DNA of 64,000 nucleotides from Seohaeicola_A nanhaiensis (GTDB lineage Bacteria > Pseudomonadota > Alphaproteobacteria > Rhodobacterales > Rhodobacteraceae). A program made the position numbers and the translations under genes. The notes under the pieces are model-generated. The model had not been told where the DNA came from, did not search any database, and saw nothing but the letters and a program-made list of their open reading frames with translations. Below, piece after piece: positions 48,548-56,516 of this stretch. Numbering within the stretch: position 1 is the stretch's first letter; every line of letters starts with the position of its first letter. The DNA is taken from the NCBI RefSeq assembly GCF_042654245.1, contig NZ_JBHSGI010000024.1, positions 372,001 through 436,000 on the forward strand. The letters are read 5' to 3'.

Positions 48548-48607
48548 CTGACATATTTGCCTGAAAGTGTCAGTCTGTCAATTGACAAATTAACGCGAAT
48601 ATGTCAG
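48548..48607. promoter_or_regulatory. Divergent operator region with TGTCA repeats
   Basis: Inverted repeat CTGACATATT (48548-48557) / AATATGTCAG (48598-48607), with TGTCAG at 48568-48573 and the perfect palindrome TGTCAATTGACA at 48576-48587. All lie in the 90-bp gap between iorA-like and tetR-type starts. This dense array of one motif is the probable binding site of the TetR protein, controlling both directions. Confidence 0.7.
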
Positions 48608-48617
48608 AGCGTCGGAC

Positions 48618-49241
48618 ATGAACGGTGTAGCAGACGATGCGCGGCAGACGGCCATCCTGGAGGCGGCCTGGCAGTGTTTTGCGGCCTATGGGTTTCGCAA
48701 GACCTCGATGGAGGACATAGCGCACGGCGCGGGATTATCGCGGCCGGCGCTGTATCAGTATTACCGCAACAAGGAGGATATCTTCCGCCGGCTGGCGCAG
48801 GTATTCTTTGCCGAGGCTGCGGTGGAATTGCGCAGGGCCCTGAATGGTCCGGGAACGGTGCCCGAAGTTCTGGCGGCGGGATTTGCGGCGCAGGGCGGGC
48901 GCATTCTGGAAGCGATGCTGAAATCGCCGCACGGGATCGAATTGATCGATACCTCGCGCGCGGCGGCGCGGGACATTGCCGAGGCGGGTGAAGCGCAACT
49001 GGCGGCGATCTTTGCGGAGTGGCTGGAGGCGTCGCGGGCCGCAGGGCGGATCGGTTTTGCCGGCACGCCGCAGGAGGTGGCCGCGACCATGGCGGCGGCG
49101 CTGAAGGGGCTGAAGAGCGCGGCGCCAGACTATGACGTGTATCTTGCCAATCAGGAGCGGCTGGCCCATCTGATCGGCGGAGGGCTGGCGGCCGGAGCCC
49201 CCGCGAACCGGCCGGCTGGCGCACCCGGCAGGGTTGCGTAA
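48618..49241 (+). CDS. TetR/AcrR family transcriptional regulator
   Basis: 207 aa. The N-terminal helix-turn-helix is standard: ILEAAWQCFAAYGFRKTSME, DIAHGAGLSRPALYQYYRNK, then EDIFRRLAQVF. The C-terminal ligand-binding half is variable. It is divergent from the IorAB-type molybdenum hydroxylase with a shared operator region, so it probably represses that operon and itself until an aldehyde or heterocyclic inducer binds. The ribosome site before ATG 48618 is weak. Confidence 0.93.
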   Translation: MNGVADDARQTAILEAAWQCFAAYGFRKTSMEDIAHGAGLSRPALYQYYRNKEDIFRRLAQVFFAEAAVELRRALNGPGTVPEVLAAGFAAQGGRILEAMLKSPHGIELIDTSRAAARDIAEAGEAQLAAIFAEWLEASRAAGRIGFAGTPQEVAATMAAALKGLKSAAPDYDVYLANQERLAHLIGGGLAAGAPANRPAGAPGRVA

Positions 49242-49262
49242 GACGTATTCCAAACTTGCTTT

Positions 49263-49279
49263 TGCATGAATTCCATGCA
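49263..49279. promoter_or_regulatory. Inverted repeat TGCATG-N5-CATGCA
   Basis: TGCATGAATTCCATGCA, a perfect 6-bp dyad with a 5-bp spacer, 22 bp after the tetR-type stop and 219 bp before the hybrid kinase start. It lies in an AT-richer spacer. It could be a regulator site for the kinase gene; no neighbour identifies the protein. Confidence 0.4.
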
Positions 49280-49497
49280 TTGATGTTCAGGTATTGCGCA
49301 GGTCATGTCGTTGGCCGCACAGGTACGGGCGCGTGAATTTCGTTAATTGCTGGCCGGCAATTGCGATCCGGAGAACGGGAAGGACTCTGGATTAAACCAA
49401 GGCATGGCAGTCTTTGGATCGTTTGAATGGCTTTGCGTTTCTCGCCGAATGCCATCTCAATACCTACCGGGACCGCAGTCAGTGCGAGACCGGGTGA

Positions 49498-51564
49498 ATG
49501 TCGCGCGCGCAGATGACCGGCTCGGGGATGGCTTTACCGTCGAAAGAAGACCTTGCAGAAAACCTAGCTGCGCCCCTCGCCATCGTGGTCCGGGTGCTGG
49601 CCATTCTTGTCATCGCAGGCGCGCTGGTCATTCTGGCCCTGGGCTGGATGCTCGGGATCGAGCCGGTGGTGCGTTTGCGCGACGACTATCCTGCGATGGT
49701 GCCGGAAACGGCGATGACGCTGGTGCTGGGCGGAATCGGGCTGATGCTGATCCAGTCGCCGCAACACGAGTTGCTGGCGCGAGGACCCGGTGTGCTGATG
49801 CTGGTGGTGGCGGCGCATGGGTTTATCTCGGTCGGCAACGCGCAACCGTTCGATCCGCATGACGGCATGTCCGTGGCCACGGCGTTGTCGGCGGTGCTGG
49901 CGGCGGCGAGTCTGATCCTGTGGGACCGGGAGCGCAACGGTGCCCTGCGTGCGGTGCGCATCACCCTGGAGAGCTTCGGGCTGGTTCTGGTGATGGTGCC
50001 GCTGATCGGCTATGCGATGAACGCCGAGGCGCTGTTCGCCAATCCGATCTACACCAAGATGGCGCTGACCACGGTGCTGGGGTTCGGCTGCCTTTTCACG
50101 GGACTTCTGCTGAGCGATCCCGGCCATGGCTGGGTGCAGATTGTGCTGGCGCCGGACCCGGGCAGCCAGCTGCTGCGGAAGATGCTGCCCTTCCTGGTGC
50201 TGGTGCCGGCGGTCTTCGGGCTGGCGATGGCGCGGTCGTTCGATCTGTCCAGCGACAACGTGTTCCGGCTGTCGCTGCTGACCTTCTTCGCCATGGTGTC
50301 GACGGCGATGAGCGCGGTGTTCTTCACGCGCTATACCAACCTGTCCGAAAAACGCGCGGCGCGGGCGGGCGGCGTGCTGCGCGAGAGCGAGCAGGCGCGG
50401 CACGCGGCGGAGATTGCGCTGAGCCGCAGCCAGCGGGTGGAGGCGCTGGGCAAGCTGGTGGGCGGGGTGGCGCATGATTTCAACAATTCGCTCATGGTGA
50501 TCATGGGCAATCTGGAGCTGATCGAGGCGGACAAGGACGAGACGGCGCGGCGGGCCTATGTCGCCGAGGCGATCAGTGCGTCGCGGCAGGCCGCGCATCT
50601 GACGCGGCAGCTGCTGGCCTATGGGCGCAAGTCGCGGCTGGAGGCGCTGCCCAATGTTCTGGATGACCTGACGTCGCTGACGATCACCATGTTCCGGCGG
50701 ATCTGCCCGGCCGATATCGTGATCCACACCGATCTGGACGCAGCGCGTGCGGTGGTGCTGGTGGATGGCGCGAATTTTCAGCAGGCGCTGCTGAACGTCC
50801 TGATCAATGCTCGGGACGCCATGCCGAACGGCGGCGAGGTCTTCGTGTCGACGCGGACCAGTTATCTGGCCGCCCCGGCGCTGTCGGGCTATTGCGACGA
50901 CGGCACCATGGGGCCGGGGACATTTGTGAAGCTGGCGGTGCGCGACACCGGCGTGGGGATGGATCCGGCTACGCTGGCGCGGGCGGAGGAGCCGTTCTTT
51001 ACCACCAAGCCGGCGGGCGAGGGGTCGGGCCTGGGGCTGTCGGCGGTTTCGGGGTTCTGCCGACAGTCGGGCGGCGGGCTGCGGATGGCGAGCGAGCCGG
51101 GGGTCGGGACGACAGTGACGATGGCCTTTCCGCGGTCGAGCGAGCTGGCAACCGGGGTTTCGGCGCAGCCGCCCGCTATCGCGGAGCCGGTGCCGATGGC
51201 GCGGATCCTGATCGTGGACGACGAGCCGAGCGTGACGCGGGTGATGGCGCGGCAGCTGCAGCTGGACGGGCATCTGGTGCGGGTGGCCCAGAGCGCGGAT
51301 CAGGCGCTGACCATTCTCGAGGTGGAGCCGCTGCCCGAGCTGATCATCACCGATCTGATCATGCCGGGCACGATACAGGGGCATCAGCTGGTCGAGATCA
51401 TCCTGGAGAAATACCCCGGCGCGAAGGTGTTGCTGATGTCGGGTTATGAATCAGAGCGCCGCCGAAAGGAGCTGGCGCGGGTGCCGCCGCTGGCCTTCCT
51501 CCAGAAACCGATCGACCGCGCGACGCTGCGGATCGCGGTGGCCCGGGCGCTGGGGATCAAGTGA
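49498..51564 (+). CDS. Hybrid sensor histidine kinase/response regulator, membrane-bound
   Basis: 688 aa. Residues about 25-285 contain about eight hydrophobic segments, an integral-membrane sensor with no large periplasmic loop. The dimerisation box is KLVGGVAHDFNNSLMVIMGN with His326. The ATPase boxes follow (NVLINARDAMPNGG, VRDTGVGMD, FFTTKPAGEGSGLGLS). A C-terminal receiver domain (RILIVDDEPSVTRVM) has phospho-acceptor Asp619 in IITDLIMPG and FLQKPID. The signal and target are unknown, and no output protein is adjacent. Confidence 0.93.
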   Translation: MSRAQMTGSGMALPSKEDLAENLAAPLAIVVRVLAILVIAGALVILALGWMLGIEPVVRLRDDYPAMVPETAMTLVLGGIGLMLIQSPQHELLARGPGVLMLVVAAHGFISVGNAQPFDPHDGMSVATALSAVLAAASLILWDRERNGALRAVRITLESFGLVLVMVPLIGYAMNAEALFANPIYTKMALTTVLGFGCLFTGLLLSDPGHGWVQIVLAPDPGSQLLRKMLPFLVLVPAVFGLAMARSFDLSSDNVFRLSLLTFFAMVSTAMSAVFFTRYTNLSEKRAARAGGVLRESEQARHAAEIALSRSQRVEALGKLVGGVAHDFNNSLMVIMGNLELIEADKDETARRAYVAEAISASRQAAHLTRQLLAYGRKSRLEALPNVLDDLTSLTITMFRRICPADIVIHTDLDAARAVVLVDGANFQQALLNVLINARDAMPNGGEVFVSTRTSYLAAPALSGYCDDGTMGPGTFVKLAVRDTGVGMDPATLARAEEPFFTTKPAGEGSGLGLSAVSGFCRQSGGGLRMASEPGVGTTVTMAFPRSSELATGVSAQPPAIAEPVPMARILIVDDEPSVTRVMARQLQLDGHLVRVAQSADQALTILEVEPLPELIITDLIMPGTIQGHQLVEIILEKYPGAKVLLMSGYESERRRKELARVPPLAFLQKPIDRATLRIAVARALGIK

Positions 51565-51673
51565 CGTCAGGGCGGTATACGATGGTATCCCGTTAAGATA
51601 TTGAAATCAAATAACAACTTCCCATAGGGGCGGGTGTGGTCTAAGCTGCGCGGCATCCTTGGACGAGGCCGCC

Positions 51674-52954
51674 ATGTCACCCATCGCCGATCATCCGCTG
51701 CGCTATGAGCTGAGCAACGAATTGCACGCGCGGCCGTTCCCGGCGATCCCGGTGCCGGCGACAGTGGTGTTCCTGGCGGTCAAGCAGCCGGTGGATGCGG
51801 CCGCGCGCGACCGGGCGGCGGATGTGGCGCATCTGGTGCAGCTGCTGGACCGGCACGGGGCGGCGCATCCGCAGCCGGGGGCGACGCATTACTCGGGCCA
51901 GATCGGGCGGCATGTGCTGAAGTGGGAGCAGCATGCCGAGTTCGTGACCTATACCGCCTTCTGCGAGGGGCTGCCGGCGCGGCCCTTCGATCCGGCGGAT
52001 TTCGGCGTGTTCCCGGAAGACTGGCTGGCGGCGGCGCCGGGGCAGCGGATCACCTCCATCGTGATGCGGCTGGAGGCCTGGCGGGAGGATGCGGAGATCG
52101 GGGCGCAGCTGGACGACTGGTTCGTGCCCGAGAGCCTGGCAGTGGCGCGGGTGCTGGACGACGCGGCAGTGATCGCGGGGGATTTCCGGATCGACACCGG
52201 CGGGCACATGCGGTTCGCGGTCTTTGCGCGGCCCGAGACGGGCACCCGCCGGATCGGGCGGGTGGTGCAGCGGCTGTGCGAGATCGAGACCTACAAGGCG
52301 ATGTCGATGCTGGGCTTTTCGCGGGCGCGGGCGCTGGCGGGCAAGATCGGCGGGATGGAGGGGCAGCTGAACGCGCTGATGGCCGAGATGCGCGACGAGG
52401 TGACGCCGGCCGAGCGGACGCTGGACCATCTGCTGACCGCCGCCGCCGAGATCGAGACGACGGCGACGCAGGCGGCCTTCCGGTTCGGGGCGACGGGGGC
52501 CTATGAGGCCATCGTCAACCAGCGGATCGGGGCGCTGCGCGAGACGCGGTTCATGGGGCGGCAGCTGTTTTCCGAGTTCATGATGCGGCGCTATGAGCCG
52601 GCGATGCGCACGGTGAAGGCGACCGAGCGGCGGCTGGAGGCGCTGGCCGCGCGGGCGACGCGCACGGGCGACCTGCTGCGCACGCGGGTGGATGTGGAGC
52701 GCAGCGCGCAGAACCAGGCGCTGCTGGCCAGCATGGACCGGCGCGCGGACCTGCAGCTGCGGCTGCAGGAGACGGTGGAGGGGCTGTCGGTGGTGGCGAT
52801 CAGCTATTACGCCGTCTCGCTGGTGGGCTATCTGCTGTATCCCCTTGCCGAGGCGACGGAGCTGAGCAAGGGGACGTTGCAGGCGGCGGTCACTCTGCCG
52901 GTTGTGGCGCTTGTCTGGTGGATGGTGCGCCGTATCCGGAAGCGGATCGGCTAA
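51674..52954 (+). CDS. DUF3422 family membrane-anchored protein
   Basis: 426 aa from ATG 51674. DUF3422 features: the start HPLRYELSNELHARPFPAIP, then EFVTYTAFCEGLPARPFD and the long helical ETYKAMSMLGFSRARALAGK region. Two hydrophobic helices near the C-terminus (YYAVSLVGYLLYPLAE and LQAAVTLPVVALVWWMV) anchor it in the membrane, with a large cytoplasmic N-terminal part. Function unknown. Its last 65 bp overlap the convergent YeeE/YedE gene. Confidence 0.9.
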   Translation: MSPIADHPLRYELSNELHARPFPAIPVPATVVFLAVKQPVDAAARDRAADVAHLVQLLDRHGAAHPQPGATHYSGQIGRHVLKWEQHAEFVTYTAFCEGLPARPFDPADFGVFPEDWLAAAPGQRITSIVMRLEAWREDAEIGAQLDDWFVPESLAVARVLDDAAVIAGDFRIDTGGHMRFAVFARPETGTRRIGRVVQRLCEIETYKAMSMLGFSRARALAGKIGGMEGQLNALMAEMRDEVTPAERTLDHLLTAAAEIETTATQAAFRFGATGAYEAIVNQRIGALRETRFMGRQLFSEFMMRRYEPAMRTVKATERRLEALAARATRTGDLLRTRVDVERSAQNQALLASMDRRADLQLRLQETVEGLSVVAISYYAVSLVGYLLYPLAEATELSKGTLQAAVTLPVVALVWWMVRRIRKRIG

Positions 52955-53960
52955 GCAGTGCGTTCATCCCTAGCGCGCCGCCGGCGATGGCGAGGATGGC
53001 GAGGATCGCCGCGAGGCTGAGGGTCGGGACGCCGGAGAGACCCGCGCCCAGGGTGCAGCCGCCGGCGAGCACGCCGCCAAAGCCCATCATCACCGCGCCG
53101 GCGAGGTAACGGCCGGTCTGGCGCGGGGCCTCGAAGCTTTGCCACTGGAAGCTGCCGAAGCTGAGCGCGGCGGCGAGGGCACCGAGCAGCACGCCGGCGA
53201 CGAGGGCGGGGCCGAAGCCCGGTTCGATGGCGCTGGAGGCGATGGTGTAGAACAGGCTTTCGGCGGCGGGCGAGGTGAAGGAGAGGCTTTCCATCGCGAT
53301 GGGCTCGAACTCGTCCATCAGGACATAGCCGGTGCCGATCCAGCCGAGCGGGACCAGCAGGCCGATCAGCAGGCCGCCGAGCAGGACGAGGGGGCGGTTG
53401 CCCGAGCGCAGGGCGACGGCGATCCCGCCAAGCGCGATCAGCGCCGACCAGAGCAGCGCGCCGCCGGGCAGGGCGGCGAGCGAGACGGCGTCGCCGAGGT
53501 CGACGGTATACTGGCCGAGCGTGGTGCGCAGCGGGGCGAGCACGCCTTTCAGCGTGGCATGGGCGGTGATGGCAAAGAGCACGACGACCAGCGCGGCGCG
53601 CAGGTTGCCGGTGCCGGTGAGTACGGTCAGGCGCGAGATGCAGCCCCGCGTCAGCACCATGCCGGCGCCGAAGAGCGCACCGCCGATCAGGATGGCGAGG
53701 GCGGGCAGGGCGGGGGCCATGAAGCGGTGGTCGGCGAAGCTGATCCAGCCGGCGGCGACGGCGGCCTGGGTGCCGATCACGGCGGTGGCGAGCGCCATCA
53801 GCCAGACGCCAAGCGCCTGTTTGCGGTCCTCGCCCACCAGCGAGCGGCGGAAGCAGAATTTCGTCCGTTCGGCGAGCAGGCCGAAGAGCAGGCCGAGGCC
53901 GAGGCCCAGCCAGACCGAGGCGGCGCGGGCGGTGATATCGAGGCCGAGGGTTTCGAACAT
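52890..53960 (-). CDS. YeeE/YedE family (TsuA-like) sulfur-compound transporter
   Basis: 356 aa, about nine to ten membrane helices in two homologous halves. Conserved cysteines of the thiosulfate-uptake family are in ERTKFCFRRS, LTRGCISRLT and GGCTLGAGLSGVPTLS. In characterised relatives these carry thiosulfate or sulfur across the membrane. ATG 53960 starts at MFETLGLDITARAASV; a longer reading to 54020 has no hydrophobic logic. The 3' end overlaps DUF3422 by 65 bp on the opposite strand. No TusA-type partner is beside it. Confidence 0.9.
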   Translation of the reverse strand: MFETLGLDITARAASVWLGLGLGLLFGLLAERTKFCFRRSLVGEDRKQALGVWLMALATAVIGTQAAVAAGWISFADHRFMAPALPALAILIGGALFGAGMVLTRGCISRLTVLTGTGNLRAALVVVLFAITAHATLKGVLAPLRTTLGQYTVDLGDAVSLAALPGGALLWSALIALGGIAVALRSGNRPLVLLGGLLIGLLVPLGWIGTGYVLMDEFEPIAMESLSFTSPAAESLFYTIASSAIEPGFGPALVAGVLLGALAAALSFGSFQWQSFEAPRQTGRYLAGAVMMGFGGVLAGGCTLGAGLSGVPTLSLAAILAILAIAGGALGMNALLSRSASGYGAPSTRQAPQPAE

Positions 53961-54050
53961 CTCAGGGGCTTTCGGGCGAATGGAGAACGATTTCCCAGAT
54001 GGCGCAGAAAGCTGTGGCAATCAAGCGTCGATCCGGGAGGCGGGAGGTGA

Positions 54051-54073
54051 AAACCGGGAAGATTTCCCGGTTT
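54051..54073 (-). terminator. Strong hairpin, possible terminator of the MetE-like operon
   Basis: AAACCGGGAA / TTCCCGGTTT, a perfect 10-bp stem with a 3-base loop. On the minus strand the stem ends in GGTTTTC, a short T-run only. It lies about 300 bp past the MetE-like stop and 90 bp before the YeeE start, so it could end read-through or sit in the YeeE leader. Confidence 0.45.
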
Positions 54074-54180
54074 CGGGCGCCCCGCGCGCGGATTTTCCCG
54101 TTGCGGCGGGAAGTCGGGAACGTGCGTGCGGGGATCTTGCCCCGGGGGTGGAAGGGCGTTCTTATTTCGGGCGGGTCGGG

Positions 54181-54374
54181 GGAACGGCGTTGTTTTGCGG
54201 TGGGTGGAGTGCCGGGCCGATCCGGTGCGGGAGGTGGTGCGAGGAGGTGGTGGGCAGATTGCCCACCCTACGCGGGGGGACGGGGAATGGCGTTGTTGGG
54301 CGGTGGGCGGAGTGCCGGGCCGATCCGGTGCCAGAGGTAGAGGGCGGAGGTGGGCAGATTGCCCACCCTACGGG
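54181..54374. repeat. Tandem 103-bp duplication with GGTGGGCA hairpins (family 2)
   Basis: Two imperfect copies begin at 54181 and 54284 (GGAACGGCGTTGTT / GGAATGGCGTTGTT), share GAGTGCCGGGCCGATCCGGTG, and end in GGTGGGCA-GAT-TGCCCACC-CTAC at 54249-54271 and 54349-54371. The hairpin is the same type as the one at 22202. Copy 2 ends directly at the MetE-like stop codon (54375). Confidence 0.8.
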
Positions 54375-55484
54375 TCAGACTTCGCCCCAGATCGCCTCGG
54401 CGGTTTTTACCACCAGTTCGAGCTTGCGCTTCTGGTCGTCGGGCGTCACCGCGTTGCCTTCCTCGGTCGAGGCGAAGCCGCATTGCGGCGCGATGCCGAG
54501 CTGGTCGAGGTCGCAGTATTTCGCCGCCTCGTCGAACTTGGACTTCAGCCAGTCGAGGCTTTCGAGCTCGGGGGTCTTGGTGGTGATGAAGCCCGGCAGC
54601 ACGCGCTGCTCGCCCTTGGGCAACAGGCGCAGCGGTTCCAGGCCGCCGGCACGGTCGGTGTCGTATTCCATGAAGTAGATGTCGACGCCGGTGGAGAAGA
54701 TCGCCTCGGCCGCGGTGTCATAGGCGCCCTCGGCGGCGTGGGTGGAGCGGAAGTTGCCGCGGCACATGTGCATGCCGATGACCATGTCGTCGGGGCGGTC
54801 CTTGATCGCCTCGCGCATCATCCAGGCATAGCGGTCGATCAGCCAGTCGGGATCCTGCCCGGCGGCCTGCTTGGCGGCGCGGTGCTTGGGGTCGCAGAGG
54901 TAGGCGAAGAAGATGTCGTCCATCTGCAGGTAACGGCAGCCGGCCTCGTAGAATTTCGCCACCGCCTTGGCATAGGTCGCGGCGAGGTCGTTGAAGATCG
55001 CCTGGGGGTCTTCCTTGTATTCCTGCGGGTGAATGTCGTCGGGCGCGGTGCGGAAGTGACAGCAGGAGGGTCCGGGGATCGAGATCTTGGGCGTCACGCG
55101 GGTGTGGTCGGCCACGAAACGGAAGTGGTCGAGCATCGGGTGATCGTCGGGGAAGTCGAGCTTGCCGGTGATGGTCGGGAAGATCGGGCGGAGCTTGACG
55201 CCGGCGAACTGCACGCCCTCGTCGCGTTCGACCAGATCGAGGCCGGTGAGCATCCCCATGAAGTCGTAGTGCCAGAAGGAGCGGCGGGCCTCTCCGTCGG
55301 TGACGGCCTTGAGGCCCACGTCCTCTTGCAGCTTGATCAGCGCCGGGATCTCGGCGTCTTCCACCGCCTTGAGGTCGGCGGCGGAGATGGATTTCTCGAC
55401 ATAGTGCTTGCGCCGCGCCTCGGCGATGGCGGCGGGGCGCAGCAGGCTGCCGACGTGGTCGGCGCGATAGGGAGGGGTGGGCAT
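54375..55484 (-). CDS. MetE C-terminal-like methyltransferase (cobalamin-independent methionine synthase II family)
   Basis: 369 aa single catalytic domain, half the length of full MetE. The start PTPPYRADHVGSLLRP is typical. Zinc-ligand candidates are in GMHMCRGNFR (His, Cys), YFMEYD (Glu) and QCGFAST (Cys). Single-domain forms may methylate homocysteine from another donor or have other thiol substrates. It follows the ABC permease gene by 30 bp on the same strand, so it is probably the last gene of the peptide-transporter operon. The folate-binding N-terminal domain of MetE is absent. Confidence 0.9.
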   Translation of the reverse strand: MPTPPYRADHVGSLLRPAAIAEARRKHYVEKSISAADLKAVEDAEIPALIKLQEDVGLKAVTDGEARRSFWHYDFMGMLTGLDLVERDEGVQFAGVKLRPIFPTITGKLDFPDDHPMLDHFRFVADHTRVTPKISIPGPSCCHFRTAPDDIHPQEYKEDPQAIFNDLAATYAKAVAKFYEAGCRYLQMDDIFFAYLCDPKHRAAKQAAGQDPDWLIDRYAWMMREAIKDRPDDMVIGMHMCRGNFRSTHAAEGAYDTAAEAIFSTGVDIYFMEYDTDRAGGLEPLRLLPKGEQRVLPGFITTKTPELESLDWLKSKFDEAAKYCDLDQLGIAPQCGFASTEEGNAVTPDDQKRKLELVVKTAEAIWGEV

Positions 55485-55514
55485 GGCTCGGGTCTCCTCG
55501 ATTGCCCGTCCTGA

Positions 55515-56516
55515 CTATCGGCCGCGGATGCGTGGATCAAGCGCGTCGCGCAGACCGTCGCCGAGGTAGTTGACGCTGAGCACGGTCAGCGAGATGGCGA
55601 GGCCGGGCCAGAGCACGCGCTCGGGGTAGAGGTCCATCCGGTCGACGCTGTCGTTCAGCAGGCGGCCCCAGGTCGGGAAGTCCGGCGGGAAGCCGAAGCC
55701 GAGGAAGGAAAGCGCGGATTCGGTGATGATCGCCACGGCGATGCCGAGGGTGGCCGAGACCATGATCGGCGACATGACGTTGGGCAGCAGGTGGCGGATG
55801 ACGAGCTTGGAGGGCTTGGTGCCGATCGACTGGGCCGCGAGGATGAACTCGCGTTCCTTGAGCGCCAGCACGTCGCCGCGCACGATGCGGGCGGTGTGCA
55901 TCCAGCTGGTGACGCCGATGAGGCCGACGACCAGGACGAAGACGCCGCCCTCGACGCCGAAGGTCTTGGACAGCGCCTCGCGGAAGAGCAGCGAGGCGAC
56001 CAGGATCATCGGCAGCAGGGGCAGGGCGAGGAACAGGTCGGTGAGCCGCATCAGCAGCCCGTCGAGGCGGCGGAAATAGCCGGCGACGACGCCAATCAGA
56101 GTGCCGAGGAAGATCGACAGCAGCATGGCGGTGAGGCCGACAGCGATGGAGACCCGGCCGCCCTGCATCATCCGGGCGAGCGTGTCGCGCCCGAGGTTGT
56201 CGGTGCCGAGCGGGTAGAGCCAGCTGACCTTGGCGGTGTCGTCCCAGAGCGCGACGTAGATCGGCCGGGTGTCGCGCAGGTTGATGAACTCGCGCCCCTT
56301 GGGCAGGTATTGCGCGTCGACCCACCAGACGGCGGGGCCGACCAGCACGGCGAGCACGATGGTCAGGAAGATGATGCCGCCGACCAGCGCGCCCTTGTGC
56401 TGCTTGAACTGGTCCCAGACGTCGAGCCACTGGCTGCGCGGCGGCGCGCTGGGGACGGTGTCGGAGAGGGCGGCGATGCGCTGTGGAGGCGGATCGTTGG
56501 GGGCGGCGTCAGTCAT
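55515..56516 (-). CDS. Peptide-type ABC transporter permease (DppC-like)
   Basis: 333 aa from ATG 56516, which overlaps the upstream permease by 8 bp and has GAGG before it; a TTG at 56534 is less likely. A cytoplasmic N-terminal segment is followed by six predicted helices. The permease loop that meets the ATPase reads HTARIVRGDVLALKEREFIL with GLAISLTVLSVNYLGDGLRD near the end. It pairs with the DppB-like subunit to form the channel for peptides or related solutes. Confidence 0.94.
   Translation of the reverse strand: MTDAAPNDPPPQRIAALSDTVPSAPPRSQWLDVWDQFKQHKGALVGGIIFLTIVLAVLVGPAVWWVDAQYLPKGREFINLRDTRPIYVALWDDTAKVSWLYPLGTDNLGRDTLARMMQGGRVSIAVGLTAMLLSIFLGTLIGVVAGYFRRLDGLLMRLTDLFLALPLLPMILVASLLFREALSKTFGVEGGVFVLVVGLIGVTSWMHTARIVRGDVLALKEREFILAAQSIGTKPSKLVIRHLLPNVMSPIMVSATLGIAVAIITESALSFLGFGFPPDFPTWGRLLNDSVDRMDLYPERVLWPGLAISLTVLSVNYLGDGLRDALDPRIRGR

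Larger units (their letters stand above)
53961..54374. other. 414-bp repeat-rich spacer without a gene
   Basis: Between YeeE/YedE (5' end) and the MetE-like gene (3' end), both leftward. It contains a perfect 10-bp hairpin at 54051-54073, a second TTCCCG/CGGGAA dyad near 54095-54112 and a tandem duplication at 54181-54374. The open frames crossing it translate the repeats and are not genes. Confidence 0.7.

Noticed and set aside
54126..55514. Plus-strand open frame opposite the MetE-like gene
   Set aside because: Its start translates the spacer repeats (GGQIAHPT-type peptides) and the rest is antisense to a clear gene.
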